From contig JAIOOR010000021.1 in the NCBI GenBank assembly GCA_021414365.1, positions 1-64,000 of the forward strand: a stretch of DNA of 64,000 bases, written 5' to 3'. Source of the stretch: Nitrosarchaeum sp. (GTDB lineage: Archaea > Thermoproteota > Nitrososphaeria > Nitrososphaerales > Nitrosopumilaceae). The notes under the pieces are model-generated. The model saw only the letters and a program-made list of their open reading frames with translations, searched no databases and was not told the DNA's origin. A program made the translations under genes and the position numbers. Shown piece by piece: positions 26,102 to 34,252 of this stretch. Each line of letters opens with the position of its first letter. Position 1 is the first letter of the stretch.

Positions 26102-26563
26102 CTATTTTTCTATAATTTTTTTTAGATTTTCAAGCGATGTCTCATAAAATGTCTCCAAAGATGTTACAAAATCAACAAATTGTTTTTTTGTCATCTTTTT
26201 ACTGTTAAAATAAGATTGCCATGTTAGATGTGTATTTTTTTTATTTGTTGGTTTTATTGATAAAGTGGCAACATATGCTCTTAGAGGTAACCCATAGGTT
26301 GCAATGTATGTAAAATATTCTCCTTCTTTCCATGCCACTACATGTTCTTCAATAGTATTACCGTCTGCAAATGTAATCTTACGAATTGTTCCAACCTTTC
26401 TTTTCTTCTTAGACAGATATGTGGTTTTTTTAACATCTACTACCCATAATGGAAGTCCAACTATGTTGCTTATTTTCTGCCATACTTTTTCTTTTGTTGA
26501 ATTGATTGTAATTGTTTTTTTTACAGAATCCGTATGAAATGATTTTATCACTTTTTTTACCAT
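26102..26563 (-). CDS. SRPBCC family protein
   Basis: The 153-residue protein is a polyketide cyclase/dehydratase-like START fold: VKKTITINSTKEKVWQKISN, the central WVVDVKKTTYLSKKKRKVGT and GEYFTYIATYGLPLRAYVAT, a THLTWQSYFNS strand, then a long C-terminal helix. It may bind a lipid or other hydrophobic ligand. Several such single-domain proteins are in this window (14510 and 25085 as well); thaumarchaeal genomes carry many. Confidence 0.78.
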   Translation of the reverse strand: MVKKVIKSFHTDSVKKTITINSTKEKVWQKISNIVGLPLWVVDVKKTTYLSKKKRKVGTIRKITFADGNTIEEHVVAWKEGEYFTYIATYGLPLRAYVATLSIKPTNKKNTHLTWQSYFNSKKMTKKQFVDFVTSLETFYETSLENLKKIIEK

Positions 26564-26638
26564 GGCTGCTAATATTTCTGTGTGGTTTTAAATTTTATTT
26601 CTCTAACACATTTAATCCCCCATGACTCATCTGATCTA

Positions 26639-27913
26639 ATGGTTTTTGGATGGGGTAAAAAGAAAGAAGAACCAAAATCTGTGGACGCTCCTTTAATAAA
26701 GCGAATTCAATTATCTGATATACCTAGAATTATTCAACAAATTCTTGAATTACGAACCGCTCAAATTTTATCTGATATTAAATCCATTAGAGATAATACT
26801 GAACCATTAATTAAAGAAATAATCTTGATTGGTGATGCTCTTGAAAAAGATGATCTTCAAGTAGATGATATTGATAAACATCTAAGAATAATTGTTGTTA
26901 GAGGCAAACAACAAGTAATTGATATGATAAAAAAAGACGCGTCTCACCTACCTGATGTTGCATCCTACAGTGATGCAGAAAACATTAATGTTATTTTAAA
27001 TCAAATGTTAAAAAAAATTGGAGATGTATTAGGTAGACAAACAAGGGTAATCCATATTTTTGCAAAAAAATACGCAGAAAAATTAAAAGAGATTTTAATG
27101 CAAATGAAATCAAATCATTCTAAAATCCAACAAATGTTAACAAATTACGACAATACTCAATCTGCATCAACTGAAATTTTAGAATCTTTAAAAGAAATAG
27201 AAGATTTAGAAAATGAACTTTCCAAAAAAGAGCAGAGAATTTCTGAACTACGTTGCACTATAGACTCTCTTGATAAAAAAATTCTCACCAGTGAGGAGTC
27301 GATTAAAAAAATAAAAAATTCAGATGATTATGCAAAATTTTTAGATTCAAAACGAATCTTTGATGACTTTGCTGACAAAAAAAATCAAATAAAAACCCAA
27401 GTAGACTCACAGTTTACAAAAATCTCTAGACCTCTTGGCAGATATGAACATATTTCAGCAATGGATAAAGAACAAAAACTTCTACTGTCTAAATTGATTG
27501 AAGAACCGTTTGAAGTCCTACTTCTAAAAAATAGAGATTCCATAATACTTATTTTAGAAAATGTACGAAAAGGTATCTCTTCAGGCTCTATTTCTGTAAA
27601 GGATACTGAAAAGTCATTTTCTCAATTAACCGAATTAGAAGAATCACTAGATGGATTGATTCATCAAGTAAATGATTTTGAAGAAGAAAAGAAAAAAATT
27701 CAAAATCAAATGAATGCACTTGAACCCCGTGAATTATCTGAACTTACAAAAAATCTTAAGCACATGATGACTGACAAAGAGGACTCTGAGCTAAAAATTA
27801 AAACATTTCAATCTGAAATTAATGAAATTCACTCTAATACAACTAAATTAATTTCTAAGATTGAAAACAAACTAAGAACATTTACTAACACCGTTTATTC
27901 TATTGCTTATTGA
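26639..27913 (+). CDS. long coiled-coil protein (424 aa)
   Basis: The likely start is ATG 26639 (MVFGWGKKKEEPKSVDAPLI); a longer frame from 26582 lacks support. The N-terminal ~130 residues form a helical domain (IPRIIQQILELRTAQILSDI) and the remainder is coiled coil broken by two hinges, similar in outline to a small SMC- or Rad50-like arm but without ATPase motifs. It may be a structural or tethering protein. The JAMM-protease gene begins 37 bases downstream, so a functional link is possible. Confidence 0.65.
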   Translation: MVFGWGKKKEEPKSVDAPLIKRIQLSDIPRIIQQILELRTAQILSDIKSIRDNTEPLIKEIILIGDALEKDDLQVDDIDKHLRIIVVRGKQQVIDMIKKDASHLPDVASYSDAENINVILNQMLKKIGDVLGRQTRVIHIFAKKYAEKLKEILMQMKSNHSKIQQMLTNYDNTQSASTEILESLKEIEDLENELSKKEQRISELRCTIDSLDKKILTSEESIKKIKNSDDYAKFLDSKRIFDDFADKKNQIKTQVDSQFTKISRPLGRYEHISAMDKEQKLLLSKLIEEPFEVLLLKNRDSIILILENVRKGISSGSISVKDTEKSFSQLTELEESLDGLIHQVNDFEEEKKKIQNQMNALEPRELSELTKNLKHMMTDKEDSELKIKTFQSEINEIHSNTTKLISKIENKLRTFTNTVYSIAY

Positions 27914-27950
27914 TACTAAAATTAATTAGCTCTAAAGAATAAATCTTAAG

Positions 27951-28349
27951 ATGTTGTTTAAAAAGAAAAAATTTGAAAGAGAAGTTTCATTACAAAAAGA
28001 TGTTTTAGATAGCATTTTGTCTTATTGCCAAATGAAACATCCAAATGAAGGCATACTTATCTTAAAGGGTAAATCAAAACATGGACATATTTTGATTGAT
28101 GGATTGGTAATTCCACCGTTTAATTATTCTGGGCCTACATTTGCAGGATTTCCTCAATCTTTTCTGCCTTTTGATATGAGTTATGTGGGAATAGTTCATT
28201 CTCATCCAAGTGGCCCATCTGACCCCTCTCTAACTGATCTTCATAACTTTTTTGGGCTGGTGTCGATTATTGTAAAATCTCCCTATGGGGATGAGGATAT
28301 TTTTGCTTGGGACAGCAGTGGAAATCCAATAAAACTTTCAGTTATCTAA
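27951..28349 (+). CDS. JAMM/MPN+ metalloprotease
   Basis: The 132-residue protein has a complete JAMM zinc site: a conserved Glu in NEGILILKG, then HSHPSGPSDPSLTD, matching H-x-H-x7-S-x2-D. Archaeal members of this family remove ubiquitin-like SAMP proteins from targets or process sulfur-carrier precursors. The domain is at minimal length with no extra modules. It is downstream of the coiled-coil gene in the same direction. The substrate cannot be told. Confidence 0.85.
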   Translation: MLFKKKKFEREVSLQKDVLDSILSYCQMKHPNEGILILKGKSKHGHILIDGLVIPPFNYSGPTFAGFPQSFLPFDMSYVGIVHSHPSGPSDPSLTDLHNFFGLVSIIVKSPYGDEDIFAWDSSGNPIKLSVI

Positions 28350-28399
28350 TTCAAAACCCTGAAAATACTATAAAGAAAAATTGAGAAATCCTGACAAAA

Positions 28400-28410
28400 C
28401 TTTATAAGTA
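28400..28410 (+). promoter_or_regulatory. TATA box before the zinc-ribbon membrane protein
   Basis: CTTTATAAGT is about 27-30 bases before the TTG start at 28433, consistent with a leaderless mRNA and supporting the TTG start. Confidence 0.5.
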
Positions 28411-28432
28411 TTTTGAGTGTACTTTCATTGAA

Positions 28433-28744
28433 TTGTTTAATTATAAAACTTACTTGATATTTTTATTTGCATCACTTGCTGTTAGTATTGGGTTGCAGAT
28501 GATTCTCCCATTTCCATATGGGTTGGGTGCGGCTTTAGCTATTTTTATTGCATTTCCAATGTTATTGAGAAAACGATACATGAGTCGTATGAAAGGATAT
28601 GGGGATTCTGGTTCTGGTGGGGGTTTCTTTGGAATGAATTCAGGTGGTACTGGAGTACGTTACGTATGTTTGGTTTGCAGCAACAAACACAAAGGCGGTT
28701 CTTGTCCTCGATGTGGTTCTAAAATGCAGCGAGCTGACTTCTAA
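28433..28744 (+). CDS. membrane protein with C-terminal zinc ribbon
   Basis: TTG 28433 gives 103 residues: two adjacent hydrophobic segments (about residues 6-22 and 26-44), a glycine-rich linker (GDSGSGGGFFGMNSGG) and a C-terminal zinc ribbon with CLVC and CPRC. The zinc domain probably faces the cytoplasm. The glycine linker would let it reach a partner such as RNA or a ribosomal protein, but no function is known. The TATA box upstream supports the start. Confidence 0.7.
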   Translation: MFNYKTYLIFLFASLAVSIGLQMILPFPYGLGAALAIFIAFPMLLRKRYMSRMKGYGDSGSGGGFFGMNSGGTGVRYVCLVCSNKHKGGSCPRCGSKMQRADF

Positions 28745-28753
28745 AATATAAAA

Positions 28754-29068
28754 ATGTCCTTAGATGTAATTAGAAAAAAAGTACTATTTCACAATTCAAT
28801 TGATGTTTGGATTGCTACATGCACTGAAAAAAACATTGATTGGTCAAACACAGAAAATTACAAAAAATTTATTTCATATTTACTAAAAAATAATCTGAAT
28901 CTAAAGGCATTTTCATTATGTGCTCATGAAGCAGGTGCCACAGAACAAGAAAAAACAAAATTTGCTGATGCATTATCCGAGTTAAAGGATCCTAACGCTG
29001 CAACATATACAATAAAACTAAATGATTCTACCTTGGATGTAATTAGAAAATTTAGTTTGGACAGTTAA
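28754..29068 (+). CDS. hypothetical helical protein (104 aa)
   Basis: The 104-residue soluble protein (MSLDVIRKKVLFHNSIDVWI) is helix-rich with no membrane segment or cysteine pattern typical of zinc binding. The phrase LDVIRK occurs at both the N- and C-terminus. It follows the zinc-ribbon membrane gene by nine bases and is probably co-transcribed. It ends directly at the convergent ABC permease gene. No known family is recognised. Confidence 0.6.
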   Translation: MSLDVIRKKVLFHNSIDVWIATCTEKNIDWSNTENYKKFISYLLKNNLNLKAFSLCAHEAGATEQEKTKFADALSELKDPNAATYTIKLNDSTLDVIRKFSLDS

Positions 29069-30433
29069 CTATCTTTTGAGTTTTGGATTTACAACTGTAT
29101 CTAGGGCATTTCCTATAAAGACAAAGGCCAATCCAGTCACTGCAATCATTATTCCGGGAGGTACAATCCACCACCATAATCCTCTAGAAGCTGCTCCATA
29201 CACATTGGCATCGTGAAGTATTTGACCCCAAGTAGGAAACGATGGGTCGCCAAGTCCTAAGAAACTCAGTCCAGCTTCAGTGGTAATAGCAGCTGGAACC
29301 GATATGGCAATACTGGCAAACGCATAAGGCAGTAACTGCGGCAAGATGTGTCTAAACACGATCTTTGAATCTTTTTGCCCCATCATGTTGGCCGCATCTA
29401 CATATCCTCTGGTTTTAATTTGCAATGACATACTTCTTGAAACTTTAGCTATTCCAACCCAACCAAACACCATCAAAAAACCAACCAACACAAAAATACT
29501 GTTGCTAATTGTAATTGATAGAATAATTAAAAATGGCAGCGCAGGAAGTGCATAGATCACATCATTGAATCGCATCATTACTTCGTCTGTTTTTCTACCT
29601 TTGTATCCAGCATACACCCCATAAAGCAAACCCAATACTACAGATGCTATTGCCACTATCAATCCTATGAATAGCGCTAAAGGAGTTCCCCATAACAGTC
29701 CTACAACCAAATCCCTTCGTAATTCATCTGTTCCCATTATTCCAAATGCTTTACCTCCTATGATTAATTTTGATTCGGGAATTTGGTTTTCTGATTTATT
29801 CCCGTACATCTTTATCAAAAAAACATAATTCCCTTTTAGTGGCACATGTTGGCCTGTTTTGGAAAAAACAATGTCTTCTGAAGATAAATCATTTAAGGGA
29901 AATGAAAATTTATTTGATTGTAGATATAGATTTTTTTTAATCATGTCATCTGTTGAAAAAATTCTTTCATTATGAACTGTTATTGTGTTTGAATTTGGCA
30001 GAGATGCTGAGAACAATTTTAATTGTATTCCGTCTGGACGTGTCACATCCATTTGTAATAACGGAGTTCCTGTATATTTTGCAGAAAATTCATAAATGAA
30101 ATCATTTGGAAAATCCTCATAATCAAAATTTACCCCAAACTGATGATATGTAACTGCCATATCATCAGATATTACATCATTTATCTTTGGGCTGTTTAAA
30201 ATTTTATGCTCTGGAATCTTTTCACTCAAAAACAAATTAACCCATCCAGGTATTGCCACTTTAGGATATGAAATCCAACTACCTGGATTATTCCATTCTT
30301 TGAAAGTATCAACTGGAATTACAATTACCACCAAAATTGATATGACAATTAAAATCAATAAAATGCCAATTCCAACAATGCCTATCTTGCTTTTGAGAAA
30401 CTCCTCTTTGATTTCTTGTGCTGTACTCCTCAT
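29069..30433 (-). CDS. peptide/nickel-type ABC transporter permease (DppC/OppC family)
   Basis: The 454-residue permease has an N-terminal transmembrane helix (about residues 17-38), a large extracellular beta-rich domain of about 200 residues, and five further helices with the EAA loop (VDAANMMGQKDSKIVFRHIL). The C-terminal half matches DppC. The external insertion is unusual; bacterial DppC proteins have a much shorter segment. It partners the DppB-like protein, whose stop overlaps its start by four bases. No ATPase or binding protein is adjacent. Confidence 0.85.
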   Translation of the reverse strand: MRSTAQEIKEEFLKSKIGIVGIGILLILIVISILVVIVIPVDTFKEWNNPGSWISYPKVAIPGWVNLFLSEKIPEHKILNSPKINDVISDDMAVTYHQFGVNFDYEDFPNDFIYEFSAKYTGTPLLQMDVTRPDGIQLKLFSASLPNSNTITVHNERIFSTDDMIKKNLYLQSNKFSFPLNDLSSEDIVFSKTGQHVPLKGNYVFLIKMYGNKSENQIPESKLIIGGKAFGIMGTDELRRDLVVGLLWGTPLALFIGLIVAIASVVLGLLYGVYAGYKGRKTDEVMMRFNDVIYALPALPFLIILSITISNSIFVLVGFLMVFGWVGIAKVSRSMSLQIKTRGYVDAANMMGQKDSKIVFRHILPQLLPYAFASIAISVPAAITTEAGLSFLGLGDPSFPTWGQILHDANVYGAASRGLWWWIVPPGIMIAVTGLAFVFIGNALDTVVNPKLKR

Positions 30434-31482
30434 CCTGTTCTCACCCTTGGATCAAAATAACCATACAGTAAATCAGCAACAAAAATGCTGATGAGGAAAA
30501 ACACTGTCAAAATGTATGTAGCTCCAATAATTACTGGAAGATCCATGACTGTAATTGCCTCAAAATATAGTCTACCCATACCTGGCCAATCAAATACTGC
30601 CTCTGTAATTATTGCACCTCCTAAAGATCCTGAAAGACTCAGAGCCAAAATAGTGACAATAGGTGGTGCTGCATTTTTTAGAGCATGTGTGTAGATTATT
30701 TTTTTCTTATCAATTCCAATTATCTTTTTTGCAATTATGAAATCTTCTTGCATTATTCCTACTATGAAATTCCTAACTAAATACGCCCATGAACCAAATC
30801 CTATGATTACAATTGTAATCAACGGTAATGTCATATGGTATAGTAAGGATCCAATATAATTTGGATCTGATGATGGAATTAATGGAGTTGCTCTTGCAGG
30901 AAAAATATGATAAACAAACGAAAATAAGAATATCATCAACATTCCTATCCACCAAACAGGAAAACTAGAGCTGATTATTGCAAAACTTGATGTAATCCTG
31001 TCTATTATTGAACCTACTTTACTTCCTGATACTGCACCAAGAAAAATCCCTATTACTGATATTATTATCGTGGCAGTTGTAAATAACAAAATAGTTCTTG
31101 GTAATTTTTCTAAAATAATCTCTTTGACATCTGATGAGCCTGAATCACTTGTAAGAAATGTTGCATGACCAAAATCTAAAAACAATATTTTATACATTGT
31201 CAAACCTATTCTTTGTGGAGAATACCACGGCTGATCTAGCCCTAATGATTTAATTTTCTGTTGAATTTGAATTTGTACAAACGTCTCAAATTCATCTGTT
31301 GATGCAAATCCTTCTGAAATTTTAGGATTTTTTGTAATCCCGTCTCTGACTTCAAAAGCAACTCCTTGTTTTAGAATGCTGTCCATATTTGATCCTACTA
31401 GTGCAATTGTAATTAGTAATGTAATCATCAAAACTGCAAACATTGTGATTAAGCGAGTGACAACATACTTCTTTAAAGTCAA
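30430..31482 (-). CDS. peptide/nickel-type ABC transporter permease (DppB/OppB family)
   Basis: The 350-residue integral membrane protein uses a TTG start. An N-terminal helix (about 10-32) leads into a loop of about 100 residues and then five helices with the EAA-type loop (EDFIIAKKIIGIDKKKIIYT) and the DppB end segment (TEAVFDWPGMGRLYFEAITV). Together with the DppC-like gene it forms the transmembrane pair of an importer for peptides, nickel or a similar solute. The solute is unknown. Confidence 0.87.
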   Translation of the reverse strand: MTLKKYVVTRLITMFAVLMITLLITIALVGSNMDSILKQGVAFEVRDGITKNPKISEGFASTDEFETFVQIQIQQKIKSLGLDQPWYSPQRIGLTMYKILFLDFGHATFLTSDSGSSDVKEIILEKLPRTILLFTTATIIISVIGIFLGAVSGSKVGSIIDRITSSFAIISSSFPVWWIGMLMIFLFSFVYHIFPARATPLIPSSDPNYIGSLLYHMTLPLITIVIIGFGSWAYLVRNFIVGIMQEDFIIAKKIIGIDKKKIIYTHALKNAAPPIVTILALSLSGSLGGAIITEAVFDWPGMGRLYFEAITVMDLPVIIGATYILTVFFLISIFVADLLYGYFDPRVRTG

Positions 31483-31659
31483 TAAAATGAAATAATCCTC
31501 TCAGTTTATAATAATTCCATTAAAATGTCAATCTGTATTGCGATTACTCAATGTTTTGGTCTGAAAAACGTCTATCGTTTTTAGTATTCTTTTAAACATT
31601 TATGCATATAAAATTAAATTCATAAAAATTCTAATTTACTAGAGTTGTCTATACAATAC

Positions 31660-31962
31660 ATGGTAAAAAATACCTCATTTGATCCTGATAAGTTAGTACT
31701 AACAAAAGATGAAATTCTAGCATTTTGTGATAAAGTAATAGAAAAATGGAATAAACATCCAAGTAAAAACGCTAACAACATTTTAGCTATGACTGCTGTA
31801 AAGGCAAGTATTGTATGGACTGATGAGGATTCCCTCAAAGCCATATGGGGTGAGATAATTAACTGGGTTTTTGAATTACTTTATGAAAATGCTTTATCTC
31901 AGGGTAAAAACGACAATGTTGATTGGTCCACCGTCATGAAAAAATTAAAGAATAAAAAATGA
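31660..31962 (+). CDS. hypothetical helical protein (100 aa)
   Basis: ATG 31660 is chosen (MVKNTSFDPDKLVLTKDEIL); a TTG 15 bases upstream is an alternative. It is soluble, helical and tryptophan-containing (KAIWGEIINWVFELL), with a basic C-terminus. No known domain is seen. It lies directly before a SWIM-type zinc protein and is probably in the same transcript. Confidence 0.6.
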   Translation: MVKNTSFDPDKLVLTKDEILAFCDKVIEKWNKHPSKNANNILAMTAVKASIVWTDEDSLKAIWGEIINWVFELLYENALSQGKNDNVDWSTVMKKLKNKK

Positions 31963-31981
31963 CCCTATGGGAGATCATTTT

Positions 31982-32218
31982 ATGAGCGCAAGTACTATCA
32001 GAAAGGCAAAAAAGCTAGTTGAAAGTGGAGGAGTTGTTAAAATCGATGATGATTTGTATCAAATCAAATCATCATCTAATCCTGGGACATCCTATTTTGT
32101 GACCTCTGATTCTTGTGAATGTCCTGGATTCAAAAATTTCTACAAATTCCATCACGGTAAAGGTCTAAAAGCAAACTGCTCACATTTAGAAGCGATACGA
32201 ATTTTCAAAGAATCCTGA
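31982..32218 (+). CDS. SWIM-type zinc finger protein
   Basis: The 78-residue protein starts at ATG 31982; GGGAGATCA 7-8 bases upstream resembles a Shine-Dalgarno site and decides against the upstream ATG 31967. The SWIM signature C-x-C-x(n)-C-x-H is complete: CECPGF, a 14-residue loop with a histidine pair, then ANCSHL. SWIM domains bind DNA or protein. Length is just the domain with a short helix before it. The role is unknown. Confidence 0.75.
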   Translation: MSASTIRKAKKLVESGGVVKIDDDLYQIKSSSNPGTSYFVTSDSCECPGFKNFYKFHHGKGLKANCSHLEAIRIFKES

Positions 32219-32317
32219 TTTTATCTTTGTTTTACCCTTTTGAGTATTTTTTTAGTCTTTGATAAAAAAGAACCATTCTTTAAAAATCTATAAATATTAT
32301 GATCTTAGCCGAATTAT

Positions 32318-33208
32318 GTGTACATTCCAATTTTGATTATCTTGGCTTTTGCCTCGTTATCTTTAGTTGCTACTTCAAATGCAGAGTATATGCCTTGCAT
32401 GGATTGTGTCCAAATCCCATCTTATGAAGTTGATCACTATAAAGCAATGTTTCCAATAACTGTCTGGACTGATTCAACAGTTTATGATCATCACTCAATT
32501 ATCAAAGTAAGTGGGCATCTCAAACCACAAAACACTGTTTCTCCAATACTCGTTGTAGTGACAAACCCCACTGGAAATGTTGTAAGTATTCAACAATTCA
32601 CATCTGAAGGCGATGGTGATTTTTCTTTTGAACTAAATACACAAAGTCCATTATGGACACAAAATGGTGATTATGTTCTTAAAGTTCAGAGTGGTGTTGA
32701 CACTAGGCAATTTAAAACAAAGTTTACTCTTGTGTCTTCTCTTTCTGGCGCTGTTAATAATTGTAAATCCGATGAAATCTCTACACAAGCAAACAATGGT
32801 CGTATCTACTGCATTCCATTTAAAATTACATCCGGTACTGTAACTAGTACCAAAGGCACATTAAATTCTGACACAAATACATTTAGTTTTGAATTAAAAG
32901 GACATGATATTAGTTCTGTAATACTTCAAATTCCAAGATATGTGTTAGATTCAAAATCTTCTAACGCTGATTCTGTTTTTACTGTCATGTCTAATGGTAA
33001 AATGATTCAACCCAAAGAATTGGAAAGTGATTCTATTTCTAGAAATATTCAACTTGACTTTTCAACTACTAACAAAGCAACTATTAATGTAATTGGAACT
33101 CATGCAATTCCAGAATTTGGTTCTATTACTCTTTTGATTTTAATTGGTTCGATCATGTCCATTTTGGTTATCAGTAAGTCCTTTTCCAATAGATTAGTCA
33201 AGTTCTAA
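32318..33208 (+). CDS. secreted protein with PEFG-type C-terminal anchor
   Basis: A GTG start gives 296 residues: a signal peptide (YIPILIILAFASLSLVA), two beta-rich Ig-like domains, and a C-terminal anchor in which AIPEFGSITLLILIGSIM is followed by a basic tail (SFSNRLVKF). The PEFG plus hydrophobic helix plus basic end is the thaumarchaeal version of a sorting signal and may be recognised by an archaeosortase. Four cysteines are in the mature part, two of them in PCMDC. It is probably exposed on the cell surface. Confidence 0.78.
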   Translation: MYIPILIILAFASLSLVATSNAEYMPCMDCVQIPSYEVDHYKAMFPITVWTDSTVYDHHSIIKVSGHLKPQNTVSPILVVVTNPTGNVVSIQQFTSEGDGDFSFELNTQSPLWTQNGDYVLKVQSGVDTRQFKTKFTLVSSLSGAVNNCKSDEISTQANNGRIYCIPFKITSGTVTSTKGTLNSDTNTFSFELKGHDISSVILQIPRYVLDSKSSNADSVFTVMSNGKMIQPKELESDSISRNIQLDFSTTNKATINVIGTHAIPEFGSITLLILIGSIMSILVISKSFSNRLVKF

Positions 33209-33250
33209 AACACTATCAAGTTCTTAAACCCCTTAAGTAAATTTGAATAC

Positions 33251-33910
33251 ATGGATTTAGAGAAATTCCGTAATGATGTTTATGAAGTAACTGATAAACT
33301 ATCTAAAAATTTACGAGAAAATGATTTGCCCAAACTCAACTATGTGCGACAACAACTAATAGAAATGTATCAAAAAAACCTTGTAAAAATCAATCATTCT
33401 GTCTTGGAACTCATATGTGCATCAAATTTGATTGCACGTGGGCATTCAGTCGAAGTAGAAAAACAGATTTCTGATATTTTAGTATGTGATATTTTTGCAA
33501 AAAAGGGAGATGGAAATACCATTATTGAAATCGAAACTGGATTTACTCCACCTGACCATGCTATGGATACTATTGATTATTTTACTGCAAGAATCATGAG
33601 TAAAATTGCACGATATAGTCAGCATTGCACAAAATTCTCTTTGGCAACTCCAGTAATAGGACTGATCCCAATTCCAAAAATGTTCTTAATTCCACCAAAT
33701 GCTAGAACCGAATCAGATGTAAAAAAAATCAAAGATCTATGTGATCAATATTACAAAAATCCACCAGTAACAAATTATGATATTTTAAATGCCCATCTTC
33801 ACTCAATTTATCTTATAAATATTGATAAGGGATTTGCCAAAGAGCTTGATCCTCAAGGTTATGTGGATCTTACTGAAAAACTACTTCAAAGAAGTGAAGT
33901 AGAATACTAG
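33251..33910 (+). CDS. PD-(D/E)XK-like hypothetical protein
   Basis: The 219-residue protein has an N-terminal helical part (about 1-60) and a core that looks like a restriction-endonuclease fold: ISDILVCDIFAKK, then TIIEIETGF, which fits the D-(x)n-ExE/K strands, with the last K position changed to E-T. The remainder is alpha/beta. Activity is uncertain because the catalytic lysine is not in its usual place. It is about 340 bases upstream of the SNF2 gene; they may or may not act together. Confidence 0.5.
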   Translation: MDLEKFRNDVYEVTDKLSKNLRENDLPKLNYVRQQLIEMYQKNLVKINHSVLELICASNLIARGHSVEVEKQISDILVCDIFAKKGDGNTIIEIETGFTPPDHAMDTIDYFTARIMSKIARYSQHCTKFSLATPVIGLIPIPKMFLIPPNARTESDVKKIKDLCDQYYKNPPVTNYDILNAHLHSIYLINIDKGFAKELDPQGYVDLTEKLLQRSEVEY

Positions 33911-33963
33911 TACTGTAATTCAAAATAGAGAAAATACAAATTCATCTTCATTTTACTACTAGT

Positions 33964-34098
33964 ATGATCTGTGCTGCATGTGAACAAAGAAAACATTACG
34001 AATGCATTGATTGTTTAAAGAATCATGAGACTCATCTTTGCCATTGTGACTGCCATGATGAAAATACAAAGCCACATCCTGTCGATAAACCTCATTAA
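33964..34098 (+). CDS. cysteine/histidine-rich mini protein (44 aa)
   Basis: ATG 33964 gives MICAACEQRKHYECIDCLKN, and then HETHLCHCDCH. Seven cysteines and several histidines in 44 residues, in CxxC pairs and a CHCDC cluster, indicate one or two metal sites. It ends in a proline/histidine tail. Unknown function. The dense metal-ligand pattern supports a real gene. Confidence 0.55.
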   Translation: MICAACEQRKHYECIDCLKNHETHLCHCDCHDENTKPHPVDKPH

Positions 34099-34252
34099 TA
34101 ACACACATTTTCTGTCCCCCCCACTTCAAATTTTAGGGTCTAATTTTAAAACTCCATTCATATTTTAACTATTGGAGATTTTAGATGATTTGTCCTCTGA
34201 TCGTAAGAAACATCAAGATTCATAAGGCAAAAAAACATTCTATCGACAAATT

